Below, one piece after another: positions 1-10,669 of a stretch of DNA of 64,000 nucleotides. The DNA comes from Deinandra increscens subsp. villosa (lineage: Eukaryota > Streptophyta > Magnoliopsida > Asterales > Asteraceae). The first letter of the stretch is position 1. The number at the start of each line of letters is the position of its first letter. The notes beneath the pieces were generated by a model. The model worked only from the letters and a program-made list of their open reading frames with translations. It was not told the DNA's origin and searched no databases. The stretch covers positions 10,244,871 to 10,308,870 of the forward strand of contig JBCNJP010000017.1 of assembly GCA_039602395.1 (NCBI GenBank), written 5' to 3'. The translations under genes were made by a program, and so were the position numbers.

Positions 1-443
1 AATGCCCATCAAAATTTTGATTCAATTCTCGATTTATACCCATGTATGAGTTTTGTACATGTCGATCAGTGGCATCAAATTCACAGCCAAAATTTTGACT
101 AGAATTATAAAATTATTAAGGATATTGGAACATGTACCTTGTTGACCAGGAGGGTCTTTCGACCCACTTGGTCCTGCCCCATCTCCATTCTTGTTTCCCG
201 AACGTGTCTTGACTCGGCAATCACGTTTCAAGTGGCCGGGTTTTCCACAATTCCAACATGTGAGTTTTGGCTTCTTGTTGGAATTATCCACCTTTCCTTT
301 GAACTTGCTTTTCCCCTTTTTATCTTTGTCAAATTTCTTGAACTTATTTTTGTTTTCAACCATATTAACATTGGATTGATTTCCTTCTATTTTTTCTTTA
401 CCCTTATCGGTTTCTTGTAACCGCAAGGATTCCTCAATCCTTA
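1..443 (-). pseudogene. Copia gag, C-terminal part with CCHC zinc knuckle (runs off left edge)
   Basis: The minus strand encodes a Lys/Asn-rich gag tail with a CX2CX4HX4C zinc knuckle (CWNCGKPGHLKRDC) at about 200-245, the nucleic-acid-binding motif of copia gag. Upstream of it the frame reads GLRIEES, and the missing N-terminal half is found at 7742-8130. The two halves are separated by the PIF/Harbinger-type insertion at 444-7738. Downstream of the knuckle the frame ends at position 34 in sequence that no longer resembles a copia protease, so the copy was probably decayed before or after the insertion. Protease, integrase and RT would lie to the left of the window and cannot be assessed. 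Confidence 0.8.
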
Positions 444-1222
444 GACCACCCACATCAATAACTACCTACATACCACCTTTTTTGTCCAGTCAGCATGTCA
501 CATCATGTACTTCAGACATACCACAAAAACCCATTTTTTTCCACATCAAGTACTTTCCACATACCACCTTTTACTTTTCACATCACCATTTTATTTAATC
601 TTTATTTATTTATAATGGCTATATTTTTATTAAAAAAAATAATTTAATATTAAATTATTATTAAATGTTAACGGCTAATTTATTTAAAATTTAAAATTTT
701 ATTAAATGTTAACGGCTATTTTATTTAAAATTTAAAATTTTTTATATTTAATAAAAAAAATTTAAACATGGAAATCCTACATTACTTTTATTAAAACAAA
801 CCAAATTTAAACAACACAACAAATCCTAAGGTTTAACTTATTGAAAACATGAAACCCTAAGCCTCATCATCTTCTTCTTCCTCCTCAGACTCATCTTCGA
901 TGTTCAGTTCCACCTTTAGCCGGGCACAAGTTTGGTTATGAGCTGCCAGTTTTTTTTTACTCAAGTGAGAGGTATCCATGTTAACCAGCTTGTAGTACTT
1001 GAGCTTCATCTTGTTTTTCTCGATAGCTAACAACTAATTCAAGTATTCTTGCCTGCTTTCGACTGCTGAAGTAAGGTTTGAATAAAAACGGTTCCGACTT
1101 TCCTCAGTACTTGAGGAACCAGCAGTACCTTTATTTTTCTTTTCCTTTTCAGCTGCTTTAGACGCTTTTCTACCGGGTGGGCGTGTAGGAACATTATTCC
1201 GAGGAGGCTGCTGCTCCTTTGG

Positions 1223-1387
1223 TGTAACAGCCCAGACCCGTCGCAACCAAGATATTGTCCGCTTTGGCAGCCGGCATGCCCTCAGGCATCCGCCCCTTAC
1301 GGTTTTAAAACGCGTCTTGGTGGGGGAGGTATCCACATCCTTATAAAGACATGCTTAGTTCCCCCCCCACCAATATGGGATGTTACA
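1223..1387 (-). repeat. TRIM LTR, copy 1
   Basis: A 165-bp sequence begins TGTAACAGCC and ends TGTTACA on the plus strand, giving TG...CA ends. It is nearly identical to 1455-1620, with a few substitutions. On the minus strand it contains a TATA-like TTTATAAGG that could act as the LTR promoter. Similar short LTRs are widespread in dicot genomes. Confidence 0.85.
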
Positions 1388-1454
1388 ATCCTCCCCCCTT
1401 AGGAGACCAGCGTCCTCGCTGGCACACTGGCTGACGACCGACTCTGATACCATC
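1388..1454 (-). repeat. TRIM interior with PBS and polypurine tract
   Basis: This 67-bp spacer is all that separates two TRIM LTRs. On the minus strand it starts with TGGTATCAGAG, the site complementary to initiator tRNA-Met, and ends with AAGGGGGGAGGAT, a polypurine tract directly before the next LTR. There is no coding capacity. Confidence 0.8.
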
Positions 1455-1620
1455 TGTAACAGCCCAGACCCGTCGCAACCAAGATATTGTCCGCTTTGGC
1501 AGCCGGCATGACCTCAGGCATCCGCCCCTCACGGTTTTAAAACGCGTCTTGGTGGGGGAGGTATCCACATCCTTATAAAGACATGCTTAGTTCCCCTCCC
1601 CACCAATATGGGATGTTACA
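1455..1620 (-). repeat. TRIM LTR, copy 2
   Basis: This is the second 166-bp LTR of the tandem TRIM array, with the same TG...CA ends as copy 1. Confidence 0.85.
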
Positions 1621-1761
1621 ATCCTCCCCCCTTAGGGGACCAGCGTCCTCGCTGGCACACTGGCCGACGACAGGCTCTGATACCAATCTGTCACACCCTT
1701 AAAATCCACCTGCGGAGTATAACCGCGAGGCGTGTGACAAACCAGGACCTGAGTCATTAGC
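1621..1761 (-). repeat. Second TRIM interior fused to the terminal 73 bp of the long LTR
   Basis: 1621-1688 is a second TRIM interior with the polypurine tract. Its PBS, however, matches the long-LTR family: GGCTCTGATACCAATC is shared with 3516-3531. Instead of a third TRIM LTR, 1689-1761 is almost identical to 3532-3604, the start (plus strand) of the long LTR. The switch between families lies at or beside the PBS. Confidence 0.75.
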
Positions 1762-3372
1762 ACATGGGCAGTTACATATCTTGACAACATTTCTTGTTTC
1801 CACTCAATTCTTCCATTTTTTAATTCCAGTGTATGCCTAGCCTCTGTTATGGTTTGGATGTCTCTCATCACTTACAAAATGCTAACGACACTCGAATCAT
1901 TCCCGGCGTTGCCTGAACCAAGCACGAATGCACAATTGTTTGTTCCATGGTTGATTTCTCTTAAAGTGTTCTTCTTTGCCTTAAATATTCAATGACAGCT
2001 TCAATAGCCTTGATTTGGTTGTTTTGACCTTTAATCCTTCCAGTACACCCGCCTCGGCTCTAAATGTTTGGCCCTAATTACTCTGCTTGCTGAAGGAGTT
2101 ACTAACCTTGTGACCTTGTTATTGTTGTTGGTTAACGTATGAAACTCGATTCTAGAATTATTGCCATTTGTGTCGTCCCACTTTCTCTTGTGTCCCAAAG
2201 TACCCATAACAAGCTCCCTCAAGAAGGGATACTTTGAGCTACAGCCTAGTTGGTAAGCCCATAGGCTAACCGAGCTGCTCGTTAAATGGGAGTGGGATTT
2301 TATTAGTTACCATGCTCGAGTCTAATGGCAAACCTAGCCACATGAAGTGCGGTTTGCTTGTAAACCGGTTCCATTGCACGAGGACGTAAAAGAGTCCATT
2401 CATTGGATAGAGTCATATAAGTTCCATTTTCATAATTCTCCATCCTGAGATTCCATAGCTTGCCTTCTAGTTTCTGAAACTATACTTCTCTCTTTGTGAA
2501 TGTAGTGAATTCCCTTCCCATGTTGTGGGTTTGCTACGTTTAGACCTAATGTTTATACATGGGTATTCCACCAGGTGAGTGCGGGTCCCTTGAGTGTTCC
2601 TATCATTTGTCTGACTTTGTTGGCTAAAAGAAATCACACATCCCGAATGTCGATTTATGTCTTTTTAATATATCTGAGCGAAGTAGCCTCCCATTTGGTT
2701 CCGTTAAATTTTGTGAGGATTACAACCTTTAAAGTTCCTAAAAGTGCAGGTTCTTTGACCACTTTGCCCCTACTCTTGGGCATGAACTACTAATGTTGTC
2801 ATTAGGTATTGATTGTTCGGTGTTGTCCGCTGGATCTTAATCATGTTAGTGTCACCACGACCTTCTCCTCGGGTTCATCTCCACCCTCCTGGCGTGAAGT
2901 GCTTAGGTTATCGCACACACGACAACCACGACCTGTGCCTCGATCGCCGCTACCCATGTCCCTGCTGCTATGGTTCCTGACTCTCGTTGCGTCTACTCAG
3001 GCCTCAGCGTCCCAAATTTGAGTTTTAAGTGCAAACATATGTTTCTCCAAATCCATGTGAGAATCAGTGTGGTTCATGCCAACTGCCTCTATGTCGCTTC
3101 TAAATTTTCTCGTAAGGACTCGAATATCCTTCCCGATCTCCAGTAAGCACGTGATCTTTCATGTTGTATTACGCACGTCCTGCAGCGGGTGGTCCACCTG
3201 AACCGAACGTGCTGCAAGAATCCGTTACGTGAGTCTGCTCCTAATGAGGGTCAGTGTAGTTATTCGTCTTCATTCGACGTTCCTTCAATTCAGACGTTCA
3301 GTGGGCTAGCAGGTCTCTTACCCGCTTAGGATGATGTAGTGGATGGTTCTCGACATGTTTGTAGTATAATAT

Positions 3373-3409
<37 letters not shown>

Positions 3410-3531
3410 ATAAAATGCTAGAATAACAAGAACATGTGCGTGCGTATGTGTATGACTAATGCAACTCTAAGGCTATAGTTGGCCTACATGCAAGACCTAA
3501 TTCACTATAACCAATGGCTCTGATACCAATC
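1762..3531 (-). mobile_element. Degenerate interior of the long-LTR element, PBS at right end
   Basis: No long ORF is present. Short minus-strand frames such as 2031-2222 (with HKRKWDDTNGNNS) have a composition reminiscent of gypsy gag, but I cannot support a domain. The right end, 3517-3530, is the complement of TGGTATCAGAG, a tRNA-iMet primer site directly next to the LTR at 3532. The short non-coding interior between long LTRs would fit a LARD-type non-autonomous element. Confidence 0.55.
3369..3410. repeat. AT dinucleotide microsatellite
   Basis: A run of about 40 bp is composed of AT/TA repeats with two GT interruptions. Confidence 0.9.
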
Positions 3532-6401
3532 TGTCACACCCTCAAAATCCACCTGCGGAGTATAACCGCGAGGCGTGTGACAAACCAGGACCTGAGTCAT
3601 TAGCCATACTTAACCATGCAAAATTAGTTTCAAAACACACCGACACAGTTTAAACAAATGCGGAAGCAAAATAAGTAATTAAAAGTGTTGCGCAAAACAC
3701 GCGCCCAAAACCTTGATGAAAGTAAATAGCCAAAAAAATGGTTTAAACCGATTATTAGACCCATATGAGATGCATGCGTCCTAATCGTGCTCCGAATCTA
3801 GATATCTGAGAAAATATGCTAAATCGTGTCAACACAAAGGTTGGTGAGTTCAAAGGTTTAAGGAAAATGTAAGTCAAGAGTTTGCAGAAATGTAATAACA
3901 GTTATATCGTTAGCTAGCTAGGCTATGTTTCACTACCATTATGCGTTCGCAACCGAAGCGTGACTGTTTGTGTTTGTTGCCTTTCCGCCTTGTCTAACAC
4001 GAACAAGGGCGTTGATTAGGACAAATATTACACCCGTTTGACCTCCAGTCAAGTTAGAGCGACTAACTCGGGCGGGGTTTGTCAGACCCAGTAGTACTAC
4101 TCAATACCTCCTCGCTATAATCCATATATTAACGGTCCGATATGTCAAGGACTTTTAAGCGTGTTATGTAAGCACATCAGTGGAAAGAGAGTATAACTGA
4201 ATTACCAGATCTCAATGTCTGTAAGCATGTTTGTATGTATGTTGGTAAGCATGTTTTCTCCCCCAAAGGATATACTTAAAAAAAGCGGGGCAGTGAACTC
4301 ACCTTAGGGTGCTCGGCCAGAGTTTGAAACCAAAAATGTAAACGGATGACTTCTTAAGAATCACCTAAATGAGAGTGTGTGTGAGATAACAGTGTATGAA
4401 CACTTAAACTGACCATACCAGACCTGACGACTCGTTGGTGACCCATCTAACAATTATGTTAGTTCGTTCGGTTAAACTTTGCAATTCTATAAAGTTTATA
4501 TTTTAGGAAGGTTTCCATATTTAGCATGTTTCTATAATTAGCGGATTACTGATTATAACAGGTAACACACATTATACGTTTCTAGCATGCACCTCAGCTG
4601 GTTCAACACATTAACACGAAGCACATAAGTTTCCATGTTCAGACATGTTTGGCAACAAGGTTTTTTTTTCCTACAATGACCATGCTAACAAAAAACAAAC
4701 GTTAACCATTTTGATTACACCAAATCCATATTATAACATGTTTCATGCAAACATTCTCCTTTTAAATCAGTTAAACTCAACATAAGTCATTGCAATGATT
4801 CACCGTCACAAACAAGGTCCCTAACTCCTAAGGTCACCCAATTACATGACCCTACACATATAGATAAATTCCCACACTTTATTTCCAGCAACATATGTAT
4901 AATGGTCACATTCCAGAAAGAGTCTCGATTTAAAATTTGGCTTAACATGCGCAAATAAATAAAACCATAATCATGTTCCAGAAAATATGGCTGCTTGCGC
5001 ACTGTTTTTGTGATGGTAGAAAGGTGGTCGAAGCCTCTGTCAACTGGAGTTCCACCACTTGGACTTTAAAGCTAACACATTGAGGTAAATTCTGGAAAAA
5101 GAATCACTCAGTTTCATTAAGAATTGAGTGAGTTATGACCTCACGAAGTTAACCCAAAATCTTGACGATAAGCTATCCAAAAACGTGGTGCATCAAGTTT
5201 TGTTTAAAAAGAAATCCTTTGGTTCATATTAAGAGTTCTAAAGCACCACGGCTATTACCAACCTTTAATATAAAAAAAAATACAGGTTATATTCATCCAA
5301 CAAAGGAATTTATGATCATACCCATGCATGCCACGTACTTGGTGTTCATAATTTTTAATAATAAAGGTTAACACTTAGCCATATCATTCGATTCATGCAT
5401 ACACCTCATCACTCAATTCATCACTATCATGGAGCACATGCCATATCAAATAGAAAGAGTATAGATCAGTAGGCACATCATCATAGCTATAAAATAATAC
5501 TACTTCAATATATGCATGCTTAGCAATGAGTTTCTCGGATTAGGCATTGGTTTCAAATTCTACGAACAAGACATCCACCTGTTCTCTACGATCGTTTATG
5601 CCTAGAATTCGTAGCATCCAAACTTGATATACTAACACAAAGTATGCAAGAAGACATTTAATTCATGGTTAAACCCGTCTAGATTTCGCAAACAGAAAGG
5701 AACCCGGGAGGAGAAAAGAAAGGTTACCTTCGGTTCTTGCGTGGTCGGCTATTCTTTGTGAACTGATTCGGTGTTGTCTACTGTGTAGCAGCCCTTGTAG
5801 CTGTATGTCCGAGTGAAGCAATGGAGGTTGGGGATAGGTTTGCGCCGAGAAGAAAGAAAACAGGGATGAAGAATCCGTATGGAAAGGAGGGAGTGAATAA
5901 AGGGAAGAGGGTGAGTACGTGAGTTGTGGGGATTGGAGAAGAACAAGTCTCCAATTTGTTTAAAATTTAAACTTGTGGATAATCCCCAACATATTTTCGA
6001 TTAGGCCCTCTAAGACTTAACGTGTTCGTTTCTCTTCACGTTTACTTAGTCACGGTGGTTAATGAATGCAACTTATAATCTTCTAGTTAATAGCAAGTAA
6101 CACATATCGCACGAATCATTCACAAAGTCATGAACCGAAGTTCTAATAAGGCATAATGTCACAATTAGCATGTAAGGTCACGAGTTTCATAAATTCATAC
6201 GTCATGTATTTTATGTTCGTTCGTGAAAGCTTTATTAGTTAGTCACCAAACGATCAGGACTGACTCGTATGTGAATGCTCGTGGACTCGATGCCACATCT
6301 AATAATCCTGTTAGATGTATGAATGCATGTACGTTCAAAATAAACAATTGTTTATGTTTGTGTTTGTCCGAAAGTTGCCTGAATTTTTACCGGGTGTCAC
6401 A
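3532..6401 (-). repeat. 2.87-kb LTR (5' LTR of a minus-strand element)
   Basis: The sequence starts TGTCACACCC and ends GGGTGTCACA on the plus strand, so the LTR has TG...CA ends and a nearly palindromic TGTSACACCC terminus. A tRNA-iMet PBS abuts its left end and the TSD TTTGG follows its right end. It shares its terminal motif and scattered internal phrases (GAGTATAACCG, GGTGAGTTCA) with the solo LTR at 59976-62629, which suggests related families. No convincing ORF is seen in it. Confidence 0.75.
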
Positions 6402-7741
6402 TTTGGAATACCCCCAACATTATCATCATCAAGATGGAAATTGAACTCGTTCTCACCAAAGTTTGTAGACGAATGAGAACTAGTGTATCCACCTGTGTTG
6501 GATTTGTTTCTTTTGGGGCCTTGGTTGGCCGCACAAGCTTCAGCACTGTTGTACTTCAACTTGTCTTTGACTTTATTCCAAATATGTTCATATTTGAAAT
6601 CTGTATCTTGATCAGCATTAAAGCGCTGCCTTGCTTCAAGCAACCACATGTCATTAGACCACCCACTTGAGTTAGAACTCTTCACACTCAAGTATAATTC
6701 ATTGAATCTGGCCACCTTTGATTTGACCATGTGCCAATGAGCTTTCAGGTTGTTTTGATCCCTAGGCACTTTGGGGTTTGAACTAGAATAGTGTTCCTGC
6801 ACTCTGAACCAAAAATCATGAGTATTTTGGTTGGTGGCAATAACACTGTTCTCCGAACACTCATATATGGCCTCTGCCATCAGGACTTCATCTGAATGTG
6901 GCCATTTAGTACGAGAAGCCTTAGTGGTAGTAGTTTTGCCTTTGTCTCTCCCCCTAACCCTTCCCTGTGAGGGGCCATCCTCGGACTGTTGTGGTTGTGA
7001 TTGAGTTGCTTATGGGGGTTGTTGAGTTTGGGATTGTTGTTGTTGCTGTTGATGTTGCATCCCCGCCATTTGTTGTTGTTGGAACATCCACATTTGTTTC
7101 ATGTGAAAGTATGTTTGTGGATCCATTTGTTGTGGTTGATGCTGTGGGTTCATGAGTGGAGGTGGTGGATACATTTGTGAAGGTGGTGGATACATTTGTG
7201 AAGGTGGTGAAGATTGGTTAAGAAGTTGGGTCATGCTTGCACCATCATAGTCTGGAAACATAGACGTGAATGATGGTCGGTATGAGTTTCTGTTTGGGGT
7301 TGAGTTTGAGTTTGAGTTGTTGTGATCCATTTGGAAGCTTGAGTTTGAAGAAATTTGAGAGAGAAATGAGAGGTTTGATGTGTGAATGAAATGAATAAAT
7401 GAAGTGGTATTTATAGATTTTTTGAAAAAACTAGCCGTTATAATAAGACAAAAAAAAACTAGCCGTTTTTTTTAAAAATAAATTATTAAATTTAATGTTT
7501 TATTTAATTATGAATTTTAGAAATTTTTTTCAGATTTTTTTAAAATTTATTTATATTTTATTTGAATTATTAAATGTTAAAATAAAACAAAAATCTTTGA
7601 GTTTTTAGAAAAGAGCCGTTAAAAAAAAAAAAGGAAAAGGATTCTCGGGGGCCCACAATTCGACGGTACGTCGGTGTATGTACTCACGTACGTACGTGGC
7701 CGTACGTACATCCTCACGTACGTCCGATGCATGCGGTCTTA

Positions 7742-8130
7742 GATCCGCACCCAATTGTACCAAGTTCAAGTCATCTTTTCGGTGTTTAAGAGTGTGTTTA
7801 AAATCCTTCCACAGGGGGGGGGGGGGGGAAGTTTATCAATAATACAAGACACCGAAATAGACTCGTCCATGTGCATTTCGTGTTGAGCGAATCGTCCAAG
7901 AATGTGAAGCAATTCATTGAATTGCTCCATTATTGGACGAGAGTCAACCATTTTGTACGAATTAAAATTTGTTACCAGAAACTTTTTCGATGATGAATCC
8001 TCCGCCATGTACTTCGCTTCCAACGCGTCCCACAAATCCTTCGCCGATTCCACGTTTTGGTACACGTTGAACAAGGCATCGCACATCCCGTTAAGAATGA
8101 AAATGGTGTATGAGGAAGAAGATGAAACTT
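7742..8130 (-). pseudogene. Copia gag, N-terminal part
   Basis: The minus strand encodes a gag domain read as GMCDALFNVYQNVESAKDLW and, further on, MEQFNELLHILG, typical of copia gag polyproteins. The frame continues into the half at 1-443 once the PIF/Harbinger element is removed. A run of 15 C (minus strand; 7814-7828) replaces part of the conserved DKLPPSW region and shifts the frame. Sequence above about 8130 no longer matches gag, so the N-terminus is incomplete. I could not find the expected LTR or PBS to the right. Confidence 0.75.
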
Positions 8131-10540
8131 CTTGTGCCCTTATGAAAGAGAAAAAAAATGACCAGTGTATATATCATCGATGTGTAACTGCAATTTTGCA
8201 GTTGATTTTACACATGTGGGCCCAAGAGAAAACCGATTCTCATGACCACCAATTTGGTCAAACACATTTAGTACTGATTCTATTTAAGTAATATTAAATA
8301 ATCTAAATGCATCCAAAACGACAATTATTGTCGTGCACCATATTGACACATATGAAAATTTCATTTTAATTAGAATCAAATGATTTAAATGCAGCCCAAA
8401 ATATTTCATACATATCCTCACGAATTAATATTCATGATTCATGTATGTGCTACTGGTACGTACACACATATACATATATATAACAAATATATATTATAAG
8501 ACATACAACGAAATTAGTTTAAACGAGACAATCTCCAACTCCTAACTCGTTAGTAACTAATAACGCTTTACTCGATCCAAATTAATCCAATATTACAAAA
8601 TCTATATTGATAATTAATAAAATTACCAACAATAAACATATTACTTTTCTTAGTTAAAATAACTGGAGACATTGATTCAGGCCGCAACAAGAGATAGTAC
8701 AAGGATTACAACGTCGACGACTTAAGACTTAGTCACTGGTCACCTAATCGGTGTAACATAAACGACCCACAACAACAACCAAACCTGGCCTGAATCACAA
8801 CATTTAGAAATAGCAAAACCCTAAACAGTCATCGCAACCATAAAACACAGACGAAACAGAACAGGGATATGTCTCATGCTCATCGAATTTACAACTGCAA
8901 TTCAAGATCAAAAAACATATTTAACTTGATGAACTGAAAACAACGATTACAAACAAATAATAAATGTTGAGACCAAACCTATAAGAATATTCATTAATGA
9001 AGGTAAGATCATAAACTTTCTAGAAAATCTTTCCGTTAACAATTTCAACAGACCGGCTGATCTTTTCTACCCCCAACTTTCTTCGCATTAAGTTAAAAAT
9101 CTAAATCACCAAATAAACTATGTTTTAGTTCTGCATCCAGATTCCTCTTCAACAACACTAGTCATGCTTTCTTAACCGCTTTAACTTTTTACCCTCCTAT
9201 AAAACCTTATAAGTATAAAACTTTTAAAAAGTTGTTTAAAGACTATCCAAGTTATAAAATTGAAATTAAGATAAGAATATGGTTGCATTTGATAAATGGC
9301 ATGCATACTTACAACGAATGCAAGCTGACTTGCAATGTGGATTCTTGATTAGAGTGAAACACTTTTTATTACTGTCATAATCCAAACTATAGTCAACTAA
9401 ATTTTTTATAAAACACTTTAAGAAACAATTATTCCCAAATTGTAAAACTAAGTAATGCATATCATAATAACAAAAAAATTGCTTACTGTAAAATTAAGAT
9501 AGCAATTAGAACATACAGACCAAACTTTAATTTCTACAACATATTACATTCTCTAAGTAGAATTTCTGACAAATTATACCTTTTAAGAAGATGTAGTTCT
9601 AGGCTTTGGAGGAACTGAAGGAGTGGCATGTATATCTAACACCATACGCCAAATTATCACAGCTTCTGCTTCAACTTCCTCATCATTTTGATTTCTCCTC
9701 TGTGTAGAAACAAAAAATCCTAAACTCTTGTTTCATACATTCAAAGAAGTCAAAACAATAAAATAGAAAGCTGACATTGGCAAAGAAAATCATAATGAAG
9801 AGGCAAATGCTTCAGCGGTGGCTACGAACCCTAGCTCTAATGCCAAATTAACTGATTGATTTGAGAGGAACCCTAGATCTAACGTTGGTGTTGGTGCTAG
9901 GAGATGAAGATATGAGGGAACCTGAAAATGGAGAGGTACCTTGATGTAAGATAGGGTCGATAGCTGCGATTTTGGCTAAACAGAAGAGGAACGAAGGTAA
10001 GGTTTAGCATCCCCCTCTGATTTGGAACGTAATTGGAAGAAGAACCCACCGGCGCTGTCGATTAACACCTACTAAAGAGGAAAGAATTCTTCATCAGAGA
10101 TTGCGGGAGACTTGGCTCCGCCTCTCAGATTTGGTGGAATTAGGGTTTCTACGAAGCTTTGGTCGACGATCGTTTATTACTCGAGCAGCGCGAGAGATTT
10201 GAATTGAGATTTCAAATTTGAGCGCCCAATTTGATACAATCGAAAGGTTTTCTGTTACTCGAGCAACGGATTTGAAAGGAGAAGAGTAGCAGGTAAAAGG
10301 CGGTGTACCTTCCTGCAGAAAAGCAACCCATTGGGGCAGCTGGTAAGGGAATTAGGGTTTTAGGTCATATGGAACTATTTGTGCTATATATTGTTGTACA
10401 TTATGTTATTTTTCTTGTACCTCTTAAGAGTTAAGAGTTTACCTTTTTAATGAAAGAAATACATTATAAAGTAGTAAAGATTATGATGACAAATTAATAC
10501 AAGCACAAGACCTCCCATGTATAATCCTATCTATAGAAGT
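8131..10540. other. Unassigned AT-rich stretch
   Basis: No gene can be supported here. 9595-9700 (minus) has an exon-like segment ending RTTSS-stop after a plausible acceptor, and 9830-10380 is less AT-rich with repeated AGGGTTT/AACCCTA motifs like a plant 5' leader, but neither can be tied to a protein family. The stretch may hold old transposon relics. Confidence 0.4.
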
Positions 10541-10669
10541 CGAGAAAATATAAATAAGGAGCTAACTAACTACCAAACTTATCAATCAATAAACAAAATA
10601 ACAAACAAGTATAACCGACTATAACTGACTGACTCACTGAAATCGCTTTTACACAAATAAACACGAATA

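Larger units (their letters stand above)
1223..6401 (-). mobile_element. Composite LTR insertion: tandem TRIM array joined to a long-LTR element
   Basis: Both outer ends are flanked by the same 5-bp duplication TTTGG (1218-1222 and 6402-6406), and removing the whole block restores the Myb-like frame. The left end is a 165-bp TRIM LTR and the right end is a 2.87-kb LTR of an unrelated family. Read on the minus strand the order is: long 5' LTR (6401-3532), PBS, non-coding interior, last 73 bp of a long LTR (1761-1689), PBS, short TRIM interior with polypurine tract, TRIM LTR, PBS, TRIM interior, TRIM LTR. A single duplication around two different LTR types points to one integration of a chimeric cDNA, although recombination after integration with loss of sequence cannot be excluded. 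Confidence 0.75.
857..7330 (-). pseudogene. Myb/SANT-like (trihelix-like) accessory protein of PIF/Harbinger, split by an LTR insertion
   Basis: The reading frame starts at 7330 with a Ser/Asn- and Pro/Gln-rich N-terminus (MDHNNSNS...), continues through a Myb/SANT-like helical domain (around 6880-6500, with NTHDFWFRVQEHY, KAHWHMVKSKVARF and SGWSNDMWLLEARQRF), and is broken at 6406. It resumes at 1217 with RPPGRKASKAAEKEKK and ends in an acidic tail (DESEEEEEDDEA) at 857. The two segments (6407-7330 and 857-1222) join in frame when the composite LTR insertion and one TTTGG copy are removed. In-frame stops at 7010-7012 and 1034-1036 show further decay. In the family this protein binds DNA and assists the transposase; many plant genomes mislabel such ORFs as glutathione S-transferase T3-like. 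Confidence 0.8.
444..7738 (-). mobile_element. PIF/Harbinger-type DNA transposon carrying only the Myb-like ORF
   Basis: The element is flanked by the trinucleotide TTA at 441-443 and 7739-7741, the target duplication typical of PIF/Harbinger. Its ends are imperfect inverted repeats (GACCACCCACATC on the left, GACCGCATGCATC read inward from the right). Removing it rejoins a copia gag frame, which supports the boundaries. It carries a Myb/SANT-like ORF (857-7330), the usual accessory protein of this superfamily, but no DDE transposase is visible. Without the nested LTR insertion (1223-6401 plus one TSD copy) it is about 2.1 kb. The right subterminal region has repeated ACGTACGT motifs, which may be binding sites. 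It is therefore probably non-autonomous and dependent on a transposase made elsewhere. Confidence 0.75.

Noticed and set aside
1034..1568. Two minus-strand frames beginning MDTSPTKTRF
   Set aside because: Both start inside TRIM LTRs and share their N-terminus only because the LTR is repeated; they are not genes.
2809..3021. Plus-strand 70-codon frame
   Set aside because: It lies antisense to the degenerate interior of the long-LTR element and has no recognisable domain.
8670..8816. Short inverted repeat GATTCAGGCC/GGCCTGAATC as a MITE
   Set aside because: Arms are only about 10 bp and no TSD is visible.
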